A DNA stretch of 64,000 nucleotides from Allofustis seminis DSM 15817. Its GTDB lineage: Bacteria; Bacillota; Bacilli; Lactobacillales; Carnobacteriaceae_A. The DNA is taken from positions 124,001-188,000 of the forward strand of contig NZ_KB894080.1 in assembly GCF_000374325.1 (NCBI RefSeq), given 5' to 3'. Below the pieces are notes generated by a model, which was not told where the DNA came from, did no database searches, and saw only the letters and a list, made by a program, of their open reading frames with translations. Both the position numbers and the translations under genes were made by a program. Below, one piece after another: positions 18,707-27,901 of the stretch (its first letter is position 1; each line of letters starts with the position of its first letter).

Positions 18707-18745
18707 CAAAAAACGCATACCACTTTTTGTGGTATGCGTTTTGAT
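18707..18745. terminator. Bidirectional intrinsic terminator
   Basis: A perfect 14-bp stem (AAAACGCATACCAC at 18710-18723, complement at 18729-18742) with a five-T loop and A/T runs on both sides. It separates the plus-strand gene at 18340 from the minus-strand efflux operon. Confidence 0.92.
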
Positions 18746-18802
18746 TTGTTCATATAATATAGCATCTGCCCTTGTATAAGAATGTGATAGCGCATATCTT
18801 GC

Positions 18803-20038
18803 TTAACGTAGAATTTCGACCACATTCTTGCTTGCGGCACTTTTTGCTGGGAAGACACTGAAGATAATCCCAATAAAAGTCGATACACCGACTGCAAAGA
18901 GTGCAGTCATTACATCAGGTGCTGCAGGGAATGGTAAGACTGCAGCGATAGCATAAGACAGCCCGATGCCAAGACTATAGCCTACTAGCCCACCGATAAG
19001 CGAAATGGTAACACCTTCGAGCAGGAATTGCCCTTGAATGCTTTGAGCAGTTGCCCCGAGTGCGCGGCGAATACCAATTTCTTTGGTACGCTCAGAAACA
19101 GAAATATACATCATATTCATAACACCAACACCCGCGATAAAGAGCGAGATGCCCGCAATGGCAGTGATAAAGTAAGTGATATTATTCAGCTGTTTGCCAA
19201 TTTCTTCCATCATCTCACTCATATCAAAGTAAGAATATGTTCCAGTATTCTTTTCTTTTCCATTTTCAGTGAGATATTTTTGGATATCTTTTGACACTTT
19301 TTTCATGTCAGCATCATCTTTAAAGTAGACGACAATAGAAGCTTTCCAGTCATCTTCGATTTGTCCCAACTTAAAGGCTGCCGCTGGCACATAAAATCCC
19401 GCTTCTTCCATAAACATCATAAATGGATTATTTTCCTCATCAGCTTTATTCTGTGCTTGATAGATACCAACAATAGTATAACTATTTTTATCAATATTGA
19501 CGGCATGATGTAAGACTTCTTCGGCTTCTTTTCCAGGGAAAAGCTTCTCTGAAACATTGGAGCCGATGAGCACATAGCGGCGTTTTCCTTCATTATCTAA
19601 AGACGTTAAGTTACGTCCAGCGATTATCGTTTCGCTGGAGGACTCTACAGTTTTTCCAGAATACATTTCAGTAACATTCTTGCTGGTGAGTGTTGCATAT
19701 GTTATATCATCTGGACCACGACTGTGACTTTCGCCGATTTTGACTTCATCGACCCCGTCCATATTTTTAATGTCGCTGAGGTTCGTGTGTGAAAAAGGAT
19801 CTAGTTTTGCTGGGTCAGTCGTAAAATCGTTGCTTGAAAAGAAAAATTCTTGATTGCGGCGTCCCCCTTCATCTTTTGCTAGATCGGTCAATGTTTGTTG
19901 GCGAAAGCCATTTCCGAGACTTAAAATCGTAATAACAGAGGCAATCCCGATGACAATCCCGAACATCGTTAAAAAGGTACGACGTTTGTTCATGCGCATC
20001 GTGGTGAGGGCGGACTTCAGTAATTCGGTTGGATTCAT
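18803..20038 (-). CDS. MacB-like ABC transporter permease (FtsX family)
   Basis: A 411-residue permease with the MacB topology: N-terminal membrane helix (about 20-42), a large extracellular domain of about 230 residues, then three membrane helices at the C-terminus (VGVMNMMYISVSERTKEIGIRRALGA is the conserved cytoplasmic stretch). It overlaps the ATPase gene by four bases (ATGA type). With the ATPase and adaptor upstream it forms a mechanotransmission-type exporter of peptides or drugs. Confidence 0.88.
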   Translation of the reverse strand: MNPTELLKSALTTMRMNKRRTFLTMFGIVIGIASVITILSLGNGFRQQTLTDLAKDEGGRRNQEFFFSSNDFTTDPAKLDPFSHTNLSDIKNMDGVDEVKIGESHSRGPDDITYATLTSKNVTEMYSGKTVESSSETIIAGRNLTSLDNEGKRRYVLIGSNVSEKLFPGKEAEEVLHHAVNIDKNSYTIVGIYQAQNKADEENNPFMMFMEEAGFYVPAAAFKLGQIEDDWKASIVVYFKDDADMKKVSKDIQKYLTENGKEKNTGTYSYFDMSEMMEEIGKQLNNITYFITAIAGISLFIAGVGVMNMMYISVSERTKEIGIRRALGATAQSIQGQFLLEGVTISLIGGLVGYSLGIGLSYAIAAVLPFPAAPDVMTALFAVGVSTFIGIIFSVFPAKSAASKNVVEILR

Positions 20039-20805
20039 TGTGCATCCTCCTCACGTTTTAGTCGTTCTTGGCGAACTTGTTCAGCGACTTGTTCCGCTTC
20101 ATGAACATCACTTTCACGAAGACGGCCATCCACAATCATTAAGTGGCGAGTCGCATAACGTTGAAGTGACGGGTCATGCGTTACGACAACGGTTGTCACG
20201 CCCATTTCTTGGTTCATCTTGGCAATGACGTCCATAATCTTGCGCGATGTTTTGGTGTCCAGCGCTCCCGTTGGCTCATCTGCAATAATGAAATCAGGCG
20301 AATTCACCAAAGCGCGTGCAATAGCGACACGTTGGCGCTGACCCCCTGAGAGTTCATAAGGTTTAGCATTGAGTTTATGACCGATTCCCATGTGGTCAAG
20401 GACCTCTTGTACACGCGGACGTGCTTCATGCGATGAGAGTCCGCTATAAATAAGCGGGAGTGCAACATTTTCAGCAACGGTCATATTTTCAATAAGGTTG
20501 AAATCTTGAAAGACAAATCCTACGCGGCGATTGCGTAGCTCGGAAATTTGGCGATCGGTGCGGTGTGTAACGGTCTTCCCTTGGAAGAAATATTCTCCCG
20601 CAAAGTCATTATCCAAAAAACCGAGCACATTAATGAGTGTCGATTTTCCAGAGCCACTCGGCCCCATAATGGACACAAATTCGCCTTCTTGAATGGTAAG
20701 ATCAATGTCTTTCAATACATGTAGTGTATTTTCACCCATTTGGTAATATTTATTTATTTTATGGAGTGCAATTAATGGGTGTTTTTTATTCATCTGTTCG
20801 GTCAT
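20035..20805 (-). CDS. MacB-like ABC transporter ATP-binding protein
   Basis: A 256-residue ATPase. Walker A is GPSGSGKST, the Q-loop QDFNLIENMTVAENV, the ABC signature LSGGQRQRVAIARAL and Walker B FIIADEPTGALD, followed by a D-loop and the switch His in VVTHD. The sequence is of the MacB/LolD subfamily. The C-terminal tail is unusually charged (about residues 225-256). It drives the FtsX permease encoded downstream. Confidence 0.93.
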   Translation of the reverse strand: MTEQMNKKHPLIALHKINKYYQMGENTLHVLKDIDLTIQEGEFVSIMGPSGSGKSTLINVLGFLDNDFAGEYFFQGKTVTHRTDRQISELRNRRVGFVFQDFNLIENMTVAENVALPLIYSGLSSHEARPRVQEVLDHMGIGHKLNAKPYELSGGQRQRVAIARALVNSPDFIIADEPTGALDTKTSRKIMDVIAKMNQEMGVTTVVVTHDPSLQRYATRHLMIVDGRLRESDVHEAEQVAEQVRQERLKREEDAQ

Positions 20806-20821
20806 CTATACCACCCAGTTT

Positions 20822-22093
20822 CTATTCATTTTCTTCCGATGATTCATCTTTTTTATTTTCTTCTTTTTCTTTTCCATTTTCTTTTTCAGGCTCTTCAGGC
20901 ATTTGGCCTTCCATATTCGCATCTTTTGGTGCTTGAATGTCATCGCCATCTTTTAGCCCTTCAGGATGCATGATAATTTGCATGCCATCTTGGAAAGCAT
21001 CATCCGTTGTGACATAATTCAGACCTTGGCGTTGAATGTTAATTTCGCGTTTATTAGCTTTGCCTTCTTCATAGACAAAGACAAAGTAACGGTCGCCTTC
21101 TTTAACGAGAGATTCTTCTGGGATGGCGATTCCTGGAATGTGAATTAACAATTCAACAGAAAATCCTGGCTGTAAATATTCATTTGGACGAACGATAAAG
21201 TTGAAATGAGCAGCATTACCTCCCGCACTAGCTGCTGGAGCATTTGCCTCTCCTCCAAGAGCGTTTAAGGCAGTAGCACTTCCAGAGGTAGTGCCCGCTT
21301 CTTGGGCTGGTGGGATTTCGTCATAATCGGTAATTAAGCCTTCAACAGATTGACCTGTTGCATCGACATTAATGGTCACTTTACGATCTTTTCCTAAAGC
21401 GAAGAAACCGAATTGGTCGACACTTCCTTGAATATAGACTTCTTTTCCAGTAATACGCATAAATGGCGTAGCAGCATTGGTACGGCCTTGTTCACTTATT
21501 TTAACAACGCCTGGATGTGCTGCGACAATAGTAGTCGTCAGTGCCTCTGTTGCATCATTCAATGCAGCACTAGCGGAATCAATTTGTGCTTTTAAGTCGG
21601 CAACTTGTGAATTGAATTCATCTTGTGCTGACTGATTGGCTTGTGTCGCAGCTTTTTGTGCTTCAGGATTCTTGTCATCATTAGGGACAGACACAGTGGC
21701 AGGACCACGTGCTACTAAGCGATCTTTTTGTGCAACAAGTGCATCCACTTGGCGCGATGCTTCATTAACTGCTTTTTGTTCAGGACCAGTTGTTTTACGA
21801 TAGGTGAAGAGCGCTTGTCCTTTTTCAACGGACTGGCCATCTTCCACATGGACAGTATCAATGCTACCTAAGTCTTCTTTGAATGTGTAGCTATCGTTGA
21901 CTTCAAGTGTTACGACCCCTTTAGCGGAGATCGGATCTTGTTCATGTAAGGTGTAGAGTTCGCGTCCTCCTTCTGCTGGATCGGCTTCGTGACTTGCATC
22001 AGAAAAGAAGGCGTGCCAAATGTAATATCCACCGACAGCGATGGTTGCAACGAGTACAATGCCCAAAATAATTTTTTTCATATGTTTCTTCAT
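20822..22093 (-). CDS. Efflux RND/MacA-like periplasmic adaptor (membrane fusion) protein
   Basis: A 423-residue protein with an N-terminal membrane anchor (about residues 8-28), a split lipoyl domain (VHVEDGQSVEKGQALFTY and IVAAHPGVVKISEQG), a coiled-coil region between them, and a C-terminal beta-barrel. The tail of about 50 residues is very acidic/lysine-rich and low complexity. I take the ATG at 22093, which has AGGTGA upstream, rather than the ORF start 15 codons earlier. It belongs to the MacAB-type exporter with the two genes downstream. Substrate unknown. Confidence 0.85.
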   Translation of the reverse strand: MKKHMKKIILGIVLVATIAVGGYYIWHAFFSDASHEADPAEGGRELYTLHEQDPISAKGVVTLEVNDSYTFKEDLGSIDTVHVEDGQSVEKGQALFTYRKTTGPEQKAVNEASRQVDALVAQKDRLVARGPATVSVPNDDKNPEAQKAATQANQSAQDEFNSQVADLKAQIDSASAALNDATEALTTTIVAAHPGVVKISEQGRTNAATPFMRITGKEVYIQGSVDQFGFFALGKDRKVTINVDATGQSVEGLITDYDEIPPAQEAGTTSGSATALNALGGEANAPAASAGGNAAHFNFIVRPNEYLQPGFSVELLIHIPGIAIPEESLVKEGDRYFVFVYEEGKANKREINIQRQGLNYVTTDDAFQDGMQIIMHPEGLKDGDDIQAPKDANMEGQMPEEPEKENGKEKEENKKDESSEENE

Positions 22094-22218
22094 GATGTCA
22101 CCTCTTAAAATAATATTCGATAGTGTCCATGTTAGCACAATATCGTAAAGATGTATATGAAAATGGCAAAGGCATCTGCCTATGATGGACTAGACAGATC
22201 CTTTGCAGCCATTAATAT

Positions 22219-23454
22219 TTATGGCGTAACAAGTGTTACTTTTTTCAATTGTGTGAGCATATATTGGATATCAATGTTACGCGTCTCAAGTGTTAAGCGC
22301 GTAGTTGTCAATAATTTCCCGCTTGACAAATCGAAGATATATCCATTTAAGCCTTCTTTTTCGGCAGGATCCAAGTGAGTTGGGAAAAGATATAAGATAC
22401 CATTGTCTATATAAGATGAATAAGCAGAGAAGAATTTGTCCGCGAGCTGCTGTTGTTGCTCGCCATTCTCGCTATAAGATGTGTCATATGTAACAGGAAC
22501 CATTGGGCCTTGTTGTACATAAGAAAATGGTGCCTCTTCAAGTGTTACTTGTTTTTCAAAACTTGTCTGCCCTTCGGATAAATGAGCAACATCAACTTCA
22601 ATGTGCGTATTTTCTGGCGTTCCTGAGAAATTAAAGCGATAAATGCTCTGTGCATCACGCAAGTAGCAGCAATCGCTACTTTCAGCATCATGTGTTTCAG
22701 TAATAAGTACTTCACCAGTACGACCATCTACAATATTAACCTTATTATTTTCATCATTCCATCCTGCCTTCAAGATAACGAAGGGATTATTTTGTTGTCT
22801 AATGCTACCAAACCATTCAGGATAAACATAATTTGGGAATTCAAAGGTAATAGCTTCTCCTTTTTCAAATGTTTTAAGGTTGAGCGGTTCAATGATGAAT
22901 TGTTCATGGGTTTGCTGATTAGAGAACTCACTCGAACAAAAGAGTAGATATGCCGTATCACCTTCGATATACACATTATAAATTTCACGGAAGACATTTG
23001 CTGCAGATGAAAGTGGCAACGATTTGACTTCATTTGTTTCCTTATTATAAATGTTGCTCATTAAAGTAGCAGTTTGACTGTCATAAGTGGTATAGAAAAT
23101 AATCGCATATTGATCCGTTACCATGCAGGCATCCCCTTGTGTTCCACGGAAAAATCCAGGGTTCTTATCTAAAATGGTAATTAAGTCAGGATCTCCACCT
23201 GTTAGATCTAAGTCGGCACGTTTAAAAGGACCGCTTTCTCTAGAGGAATGAGCTTTACCATTAAGATAATAAAAAGAGGTATTTCCCATATCATTAAATG
23301 AAAGCGCCAAATTCTCTATAGGTGCCGCATCACCAGAAGTCACGTCTAGCGTGAAGTTTTTCAGCGTATTATTGGCCGAAAAAATATCTTTTTGATAAAA
23401 GAATAGACCGCTGACGACCAAAGCGCCGCTTAATATAAGTTTCCATTGTTTCAT
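22219..23454 (-). CDS. Membrane-anchored extracytoplasmic protein of a YtrA-like operon
   Basis: A 411-residue protein with an N-terminal signal anchor (about residues 6-22, LILSGALVVSGLFFYQ) and a long extracytoplasmic region with regular beta-rich repeats (strands ending in aromatic residues, e.g. YAIIFYTTYDSQTATLM), which suggests a propeller-like fold. No lipobox cysteine is seen. AAAGG lies nine bases before the ATG at 23454. It is last in the GntR-ATPase-permease operon, as are extracytoplasmic proteins in some YtrA systems. Family not identified. Confidence 0.65.
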   Translation of the reverse strand: MKQWKLILSGALVVSGLFFYQKDIFSANNTLKNFTLDVTSGDAAPIENLALSFNDMGNTSFYYLNGKAHSSRESGPFKRADLDLTGGDPDLITILDKNPGFFRGTQGDACMVTDQYAIIFYTTYDSQTATLMSNIYNKETNEVKSLPLSSAANVFREIYNVYIEGDTAYLLFCSSEFSNQQTHEQFIIEPLNLKTFEKGEAITFEFPNYVYPEWFGSIRQQNNPFVILKAGWNDENNKVNIVDGRTGEVLITETHDAESSDCCYLRDAQSIYRFNFSGTPENTHIEVDVAHLSEGQTSFEKQVTLEEAPFSYVQQGPMVPVTYDTSYSENGEQQQQLADKFFSAYSSYIDNGILYLFPTHLDPAEKEGLNGYIFDLSSGKLLTTTRLTLETRNIDIQYMLTQLKKVTLVTP

Positions 23455-23471
23455 AATTGTCATCCTTTCTA

Positions 23472-24317
23472 CTAGACGGTTACTTTCTGTTCAAGCAAGT
23501 AGCGACTGATAAATGCCGATAGTATCAACCAGACTGTATGTACCAATAAAGTACCCATCAGCTGTTCACTTGGCAACAGATAAAAGTGAAAGACCGTATA
23601 AAATAGCGAATGTGTGCTAACGAATACGTAAGACGCAAGGTAAGCGCCGAATAATAAAGCGCCCGCTAACAGTCCTTTCATACGGAAACTGCGTTCTGCC
23701 AAGATCATCGTAAAGAGTACAGATAAAAATGAAATAGATGATAAGAATAAGCTAACAATATCTATGACCTCATTGGAATAAAATAAAGCGCTTGGCATAA
23801 TGCTTGTGATAAATAGCGTAATCGGTGTAGGATCCAAATATTCTGGTGCAACGAGTAATATAACTATCTTTTCAAAAAGATAAAAGGCTAAGAATTGTGC
23901 CATTAGTGCCGTCAAACCACCGACTAGAAATGCTAAGACTTTTGCACAATATACAAAAAGGCGAGGCACTGGCAACATGAGCAGACGGTAGATGAATGTA
24001 TTCTTGCCGAACCAGTCACGATACCATGTATAAATGGCATAAAAGACAAAAATAGCAGCAATTCCTAAAAGTGGAAAGAAAAGAAAAGGTGATTCAAAAA
24101 AGCCGCCTACACTGAATTGTCCATTTACTTGTGTGAGCACCTCATCTGTTGAAAGTGTCGGATTGCTAAGCAAGACATGCTTTACTGAGCGTGTATATTG
24201 GTAGACCTTCGTGCATAAAGCAGCCCCTTCAATGCCTAAAGCGATCAAAAGTCCAGGAAATAATATTTTTGTCAGACGATTATATTCAAATGCAAAAAGG
24301 TTGAAAAACTTTTTCAT
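23472..24317 (-). CDS. ABC-2 type transporter permease
   Basis: A 281-residue membrane protein with about six membrane segments and the loop TWYRDWFGKNTFIYRLLMLPVPR, common in the ABC-2 permeases of YtrA/BcrB-type systems. The ATG overlaps the stop of the ATPase gene by one base. It would form an exporter with the adjacent ATPase. Ligand unknown; cell-wall-active compounds induce similar operons in other Bacillota. Confidence 0.75.
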   Translation of the reverse strand: MKKFFNLFAFEYNRLTKILFPGLLIALGIEGAALCTKVYQYTRSVKHVLLSNPTLSTDEVLTQVNGQFSVGGFFESPFLFFPLLGIAAIFVFYAIYTWYRDWFGKNTFIYRLLMLPVPRLFVYCAKVLAFLVGGLTALMAQFLAFYLFEKIVILLVAPEYLDPTPITLFITSIMPSALFYSNEVIDIVSLFLSSISFLSVLFTMILAERSFRMKGLLAGALLFGAYLASYVFVSTHSLFYTVFHFYLLPSEQLMGTLLVHTVWLILSAFISRYLLEQKVTV

Positions 24318-25186
24318 TATTTTTTCTCTCCTTTCATCGTTTCTTGCTTGCTTTTTTCTAATGATTGCTCAAAAGGAGATGCATCATCAGTTTCGGCAGA
24401 TGCCTCAAAGCCGTCATCATCTAAGAAGTTCTCCATTGGGAAGGGCGATTTTGCTTTTGGATCGACGAGGTGCTGATCGAACTCCGCCAGTGTGTCCCCG
24501 CGGTGGTGCAAGTCACTCAAGACATCAACAATGGATTTTCCTTTTTCGGCACGCATATCTTCGACATCAAATGTCGTAACAATTTGTCCCTCTTCGATAA
24601 TGACTACGCGATCAACAGTTTTTTCAATTTCATTAATTTCATGTGTTGTGATGAGCACCCCGCGATCTTTGACAAGATAAGAAGAGAAGATATTGGTAAT
24701 CTCTTCACGGGTAAAGATATCGACACCGCTAAAAGGTTCATCCATCAGAATATAGTCTGTATCAAGCGCAAAACCAAAGAGCATATTCGCTTTTGCCACA
24801 TTCCCTTTTGATAAGTCGCTAAGACGATCCGTTTCTTTTAAGTTGAAAAAGCGTAAGATATCCAGTGCACGCTCTTCATTCCAGCAGTCATAATAATCCG
24901 CCATGAAATTCATTGAATCGCGAATGGTCATTTCGGGCAACATAACAGGACTGTCTGGAATAAAGCAGACTTTCTCAAAAAGATCAGATTTCATTTTGCG
25001 ACCATCAATGAGAATTTCGCCCTGATCCATTGGGGTGAGGCGCATAATATGTTGGAGTAAGGTCGTTTTTCCGACACCATTTACGCCGATAAGTGCGGTA
25101 ATTTGTCCTTTGGGTACTTCAAAGTTCACACCTTTTAAGACATGTTTTCGCCCAAATGACTTATGAACATTTTTTATTTCAATCAT
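24317..25186 (-). CDS. ABC transporter ATP-binding protein, YtrB-like
   Basis: A 289-residue ATPase. Walker A is GVNGVGKTT, Walker B YILMDEPFSGVD and the H-switch TTHEINEIEKTVD. The ABC signature is weakly conserved (DLSKGNVAKANMLFGFAL), as in the YtrB/BcrA group. The C-terminal 70 residues are an acidic extension not needed for ATPase folding. The start overlaps the GntR gene by eight bases. Confidence 0.88.
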   Translation of the reverse strand: MIEIKNVHKSFGRKHVLKGVNFEVPKGQITALIGVNGVGKTTLLQHIMRLTPMDQGEILIDGRKMKSDLFEKVCFIPDSPVMLPEMTIRDSMNFMADYYDCWNEERALDILRFFNLKETDRLSDLSKGNVAKANMLFGFALDTDYILMDEPFSGVDIFTREEITNIFSSYLVKDRGVLITTHEINEIEKTVDRVVIIEEGQIVTTFDVEDMRAEKGKSIVDVLSDLHHRGDTLAEFDQHLVDPKAKSPFPMENFLDDDGFEASAETDDASPFEQSLEKSKQETMKGEKK

Positions 25187-25571
25187 GTGAATCCTCCTCT
25201 TTAATTAGACAATTCATTTCTTGTTGTAATTGGCGTTCCACCGTTTCAAATGGAATGTCCACGCGGCGCAACGCTTCAAAAAATTCATGAATTGTTAAAT
25301 TTAGCCACTCCGCTTTCATCTCTTCAATTAATGAATGATTTTCTGTCACGCGACTTGGGCGTCCTGCCTCCGTATAAATCCAGTGGCGTTCTTCCATTTC
25401 GCTGAATGCTCGTTGTACTGTATTGGGGTTGACATCGAGATAGCGTGCTAATTCACGCCGCGATGGTAATTCATCGCCGGGTTTGATTTGACCGTAGATC
25501 ATCATTTTTTTAATGTACTGAATAATCTGTTGATAGATGGGTTCACGCATATTAAATGTAGGTTTTGCCAT
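25179..25571 (-). CDS. GntR family regulator, YtrA subfamily
   Basis: A 130-residue regulator with an N-terminal winged helix (PIYQQIIQYIKKMMIYGQIKPGDELPSRRELARYLDVNPNTVQRAFSEME) and a short helical C-terminal part, the YtrA layout. AAGGGAG lies eight bases before the ATG at 25571; the ORF extends six codons further up without a site. It is first in its operon, and two matching inverted repeats lie directly upstream, which argues for autorepression of regulator and transporter. Confidence 0.88.
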   Translation of the reverse strand: MAKPTFNMREPIYQQIIQYIKKMMIYGQIKPGDELPSRRELARYLDVNPNTVQRAFSEMEERHWIYTEAGRPSRVTENHSLIEEMKAEWLNLTIHEFFEALRRVDIPFETVERQLQQEMNCLIKEEDSHD

Positions 25572-25601
25572 TGCACACACTCCCTTCATTCCATAATATA
25601 A

Positions 25602-25621
25602 TGTATCAACCTCTTAATACA
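25602..25621. promoter_or_regulatory. Candidate GntR operator 1
   Basis: TGTATCA-N6-TAATACA, a 7-6-7 inverted repeat with one mismatch, about 30 bases upstream of the GntR ATG and over the likely minus-strand promoter (a TATATT/TATTAT run at about 25592-25601). Same architecture as the site at 25706. Confidence 0.7.
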
Positions 25622-25705
25622 CTATGAACAAAAAAATATAATAAAAATAACTTAGAGCTCCCCTCCTCAATAGAATTCAATCAATGCATTCTAACATTTC
25701 TTTTC

Positions 25706-25725
25706 TGTATTATATGATTAATACA
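25706..25725. promoter_or_regulatory. Candidate GntR operator 2
   Basis: TGTATTA-TATGAT-TAATACA, a perfect 7-6-7 inverted repeat. Its centre is 104 bases from that of the site at 25602, close to ten helical turns, so the two could be bridged by a DNA loop. Confidence 0.7.
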
Positions 25726-25852
25726 CTTAGTTGTCAAACCTTTTTCTTAAAATCAGTCTTTTGTCTGAGAAAGTCCCGCTGAGTGCCTTTCATTCATTGA
25801 AAGAATTGCTCTTATTCTAATAGTCCATGGTGTCAATGAAGGATATCTGCAA

Positions 25853-25871
25853 GATGCAAATTATTTGCATC
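25853..25871. promoter_or_regulatory. Inverted repeat upstream of CopY, role unknown
   Basis: GATGCAAA-TTA-TTTGCATC, a perfect 8-bp inverted repeat with a three-base centre. No T run follows on either strand, so it is more like an operator than a terminator. It lies about 110 bases upstream of the CopY gene in a 390-base gap. Confidence 0.4.
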
Positions 25872-25911
25872 CTTAAATCAAAAAGAGCGATCCAAAAAAT
25901 GCATTTGTGTT

Positions 25912-25946
25912 TTACAGTTGACAGGGTGTGGAATAGCTTGTAAATT
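25912..25946 (+). promoter_or_regulatory. CopY promoter with a degenerate cop box
   Basis: TTGACA at 25918-25923 and TAAATT at 25941-25946 are 17 bases apart. TACAGTTGAC, overlapping the -35, matches the cop box TACANNTGTA at the first eight positions only. Autoregulation by CopY is plausible. Confidence 0.5.
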
Positions 25947-25979
25947 TAATCCAATAAAGAAATCAATGGGGGGAGTGTC

Positions 25980-26417
25980 ATGAGTCATCATTCTATAAGT
26001 CCAGCAGAATGGGAAGTGATGCGCGTTGTATGGGCGCATGACCATGTCAAAAGTAGAGAAGTTATCGAAATCTTAGGCGATAAGATGAATTGGAAGCCCG
26101 CAACAATTAAGACCTTATTGCGCCGCTTAGTGGATAAACAAGTGCTTTCGATTGCGAAAGAAAAACGTAGCTTTATTTATACACCAATCATTTCAGAAGA
26201 AGAAATGGCGCAAGAAGCAGCGGACACGCTATTTTCTATGATATGTGCCAAAGAAGCAGGAGCGCTCATTCAATATCTCATTGAAACACATCCGCTCAGC
26301 AAATCTGACGTGAAAGTCATCCAAGATATTGTAGCGAAAAAAATGGAAATGGCTCCAACAGAAGTTGACTGTCATTGTATTCCAGGGCAATGCCGCTGCA
26401 ACTTAATTCATCATTAA
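25980..26417 (+). CDS. copY: CopY/BlaI family copper-responsive repressor
   Basis: A 145-residue repressor with an N-terminal BlaI-type winged helix (ISPAEWEVMRVVWAHDHVKSREVIEIL ... WKPATIKTLLRRLVDKQVL) and a C-terminal CHCIPGQCRC, the CxC-x4-CxC metal site that distinguishes CopY from BlaI. In CopY, Zn holds the dimer on DNA and Cu(I) releases it. GGGGGGAGTGTC precedes the ATG. No copA, copB or copZ is near, so its targets lie elsewhere. Confidence 0.9.
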   Translation: MSHHSISPAEWEVMRVVWAHDHVKSREVIEILGDKMNWKPATIKTLLRRLVDKQVLSIAKEKRSFIYTPIISEEEMAQEAADTLFSMICAKEAGALIQYLIETHPLSKSDVKVIQDIVAKKMEMAPTEVDCHCIPGQCRCNLIHH

Positions 26418-26458
26418 AATAAAAAAAGCCGCGCTGTATAGCGTGGCTTTTTTATTTT
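26416..26458. terminator. Bidirectional terminator between copY and the deacetylase gene
   Basis: An A/T-flanked stem (AAAAAAAGCC-G-CGC and GCG-T-GGCTTTTTT) with loop TGTATA. T runs occur on both strands, so it can stop both convergent genes. Confidence 0.9.
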
Positions 26459-27901
26459 AATCATTATAAAGTTCGGACACTGTAACCATTTCGTAGCCTT
26501 GACTTTGAAGATATTCAAGCACTAAGGCTAGTCCTGGCACAGATGTATCATGCACATCATGCATTAGAATAATGGCACCGTCATGCAAGTTATTTTTGAC
26601 ATGTTCTAAAATAGCTTGTGGATTGTGTGATTGCCAGTCGAGCGTGTCAATGGACCATAGCACAATATGGCGCTCGCCAATGGCTTGACTGACTGCATCA
26701 TTATATGCACCATAAGGCGGACGGAAAAGTGTCGGCGTCCAAGGACTTACTTTATGGAATGCGGCATCTGATTGATCGAATTCCTGTTGGATGCTTGCGG
26801 CATCAAGTGTTGTAAAATCGCGGTGTGTCCAAGAATGTTCCCCCACTTCATGTCCATTTTCGATGACTTTAGCGACAAGGTCTGGGTAGAAATTCACCGA
26901 TGTACCAATCATGAAGAATGTACCTTTTGCATGATATTTGGCGAGCAAATCTAAAACCGCCAACGTATTAGTAGGGTGTGGCCCATCATCAAAGGTCAGA
27001 GCGACTTTTTTGCCCGCTTCAGGCCGATGCGTGATAATATGAGGTTTATCAATGTGATCCCAACGATCAGCACCGCTGACGGCAACGCGTCCAGGAACAT
27101 TTTTAATGTAGCCAAGCATTGTATTGAATGCTTCATTGAAATGAGTATGAAAATCATCCAGTGTAAAGACTGCTTCGGGTATACCTGCTGCACCAGCGGC
27201 TACAGTATATTTATCAAAGATAAAATGAATAGCATCTTCAGTGATATACATTTTCTCAAGAATATCTTCGGGTGTTATATTCTCATCAAAGAATTCTTCC
27301 ATAAAATAATCAGCGAGTTCATCTTGTGCGACCAGTTGCTCTTTGACTTGATGCCAAATAGCCTCGGGGGCATCTTCAGTTACTAATTCCTTAGGGTTGA
27401 GCATTTCTTTTTCATTCAAATTTACAAGAAAAATCTTGGTGCGTAAATCTTGTGTATTCCCACCAAAAAATTCATGAATAGTGAATACAATGGAATAAAG
27501 GTTATGCCCAAATGGATAAATTTCGAAATTAATGGACAAGTTCGGTATCATGTCCAATTCGTCCAGCCCAGCCACTTTAAGCGTGTCCGTAACGGATGCA
27601 TTAAAAGTAGCGACCACTTCTTCAATATAATCATCGACGGGTGCATTGAGTATTTCTTCGTCAAAGAGCGGCTTTTGAATAAAGCGGCGAAAATCTTCTG
27701 ACTCCGTTGCATATGTTGCAATATGAATTCCGGGAAAATCACTTTCTACAACATCTTGCTGTTTTGTTTTTTCTGTTACTTCTGCGATACGAGCTTGCAC
27801 TTTTTCATGGTAAACATTTTTTGATGAAAATAGATGCCCAGCGCCATTAATAATACACCAAGCACTAAGAGCAGAAGCCGAATGCGCTTCGCCTTTTCCA
27901 T
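26457..27901 (-). CDS. Polysaccharide deacetylase (PgdA/NodB type), membrane anchor out of frame
   Basis: The open frame 26457-27800 encodes an N-terminal PgdA-like domain and a C-terminal NodB domain with all motifs: TFDDGPH, HSWTH (zinc ligands), RPPYG, DTLDWQ and ILMHDVH. Such enzymes N-deacetylate peptidoglycan GlcNAc outside the cell, so a membrane anchor is expected. An anchor (MEKAKRIRLLLLVLGVLLMA) begins at an ATG at 27901 with AAGGAAG upstream but is in another frame. Adding one A to the A6 run (T6 on plus, 27817-27822) joins both. As written the gene is frameshifted: mutation, phase-variable tract or sequence error. Confidence 0.82.

Noticed and set aside
26976..27386. A 136-residue plus-strand frame inside the deacetylase gene
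   Set aside because: It is antisense to conserved deacetylase sequence and has no ribosome site.
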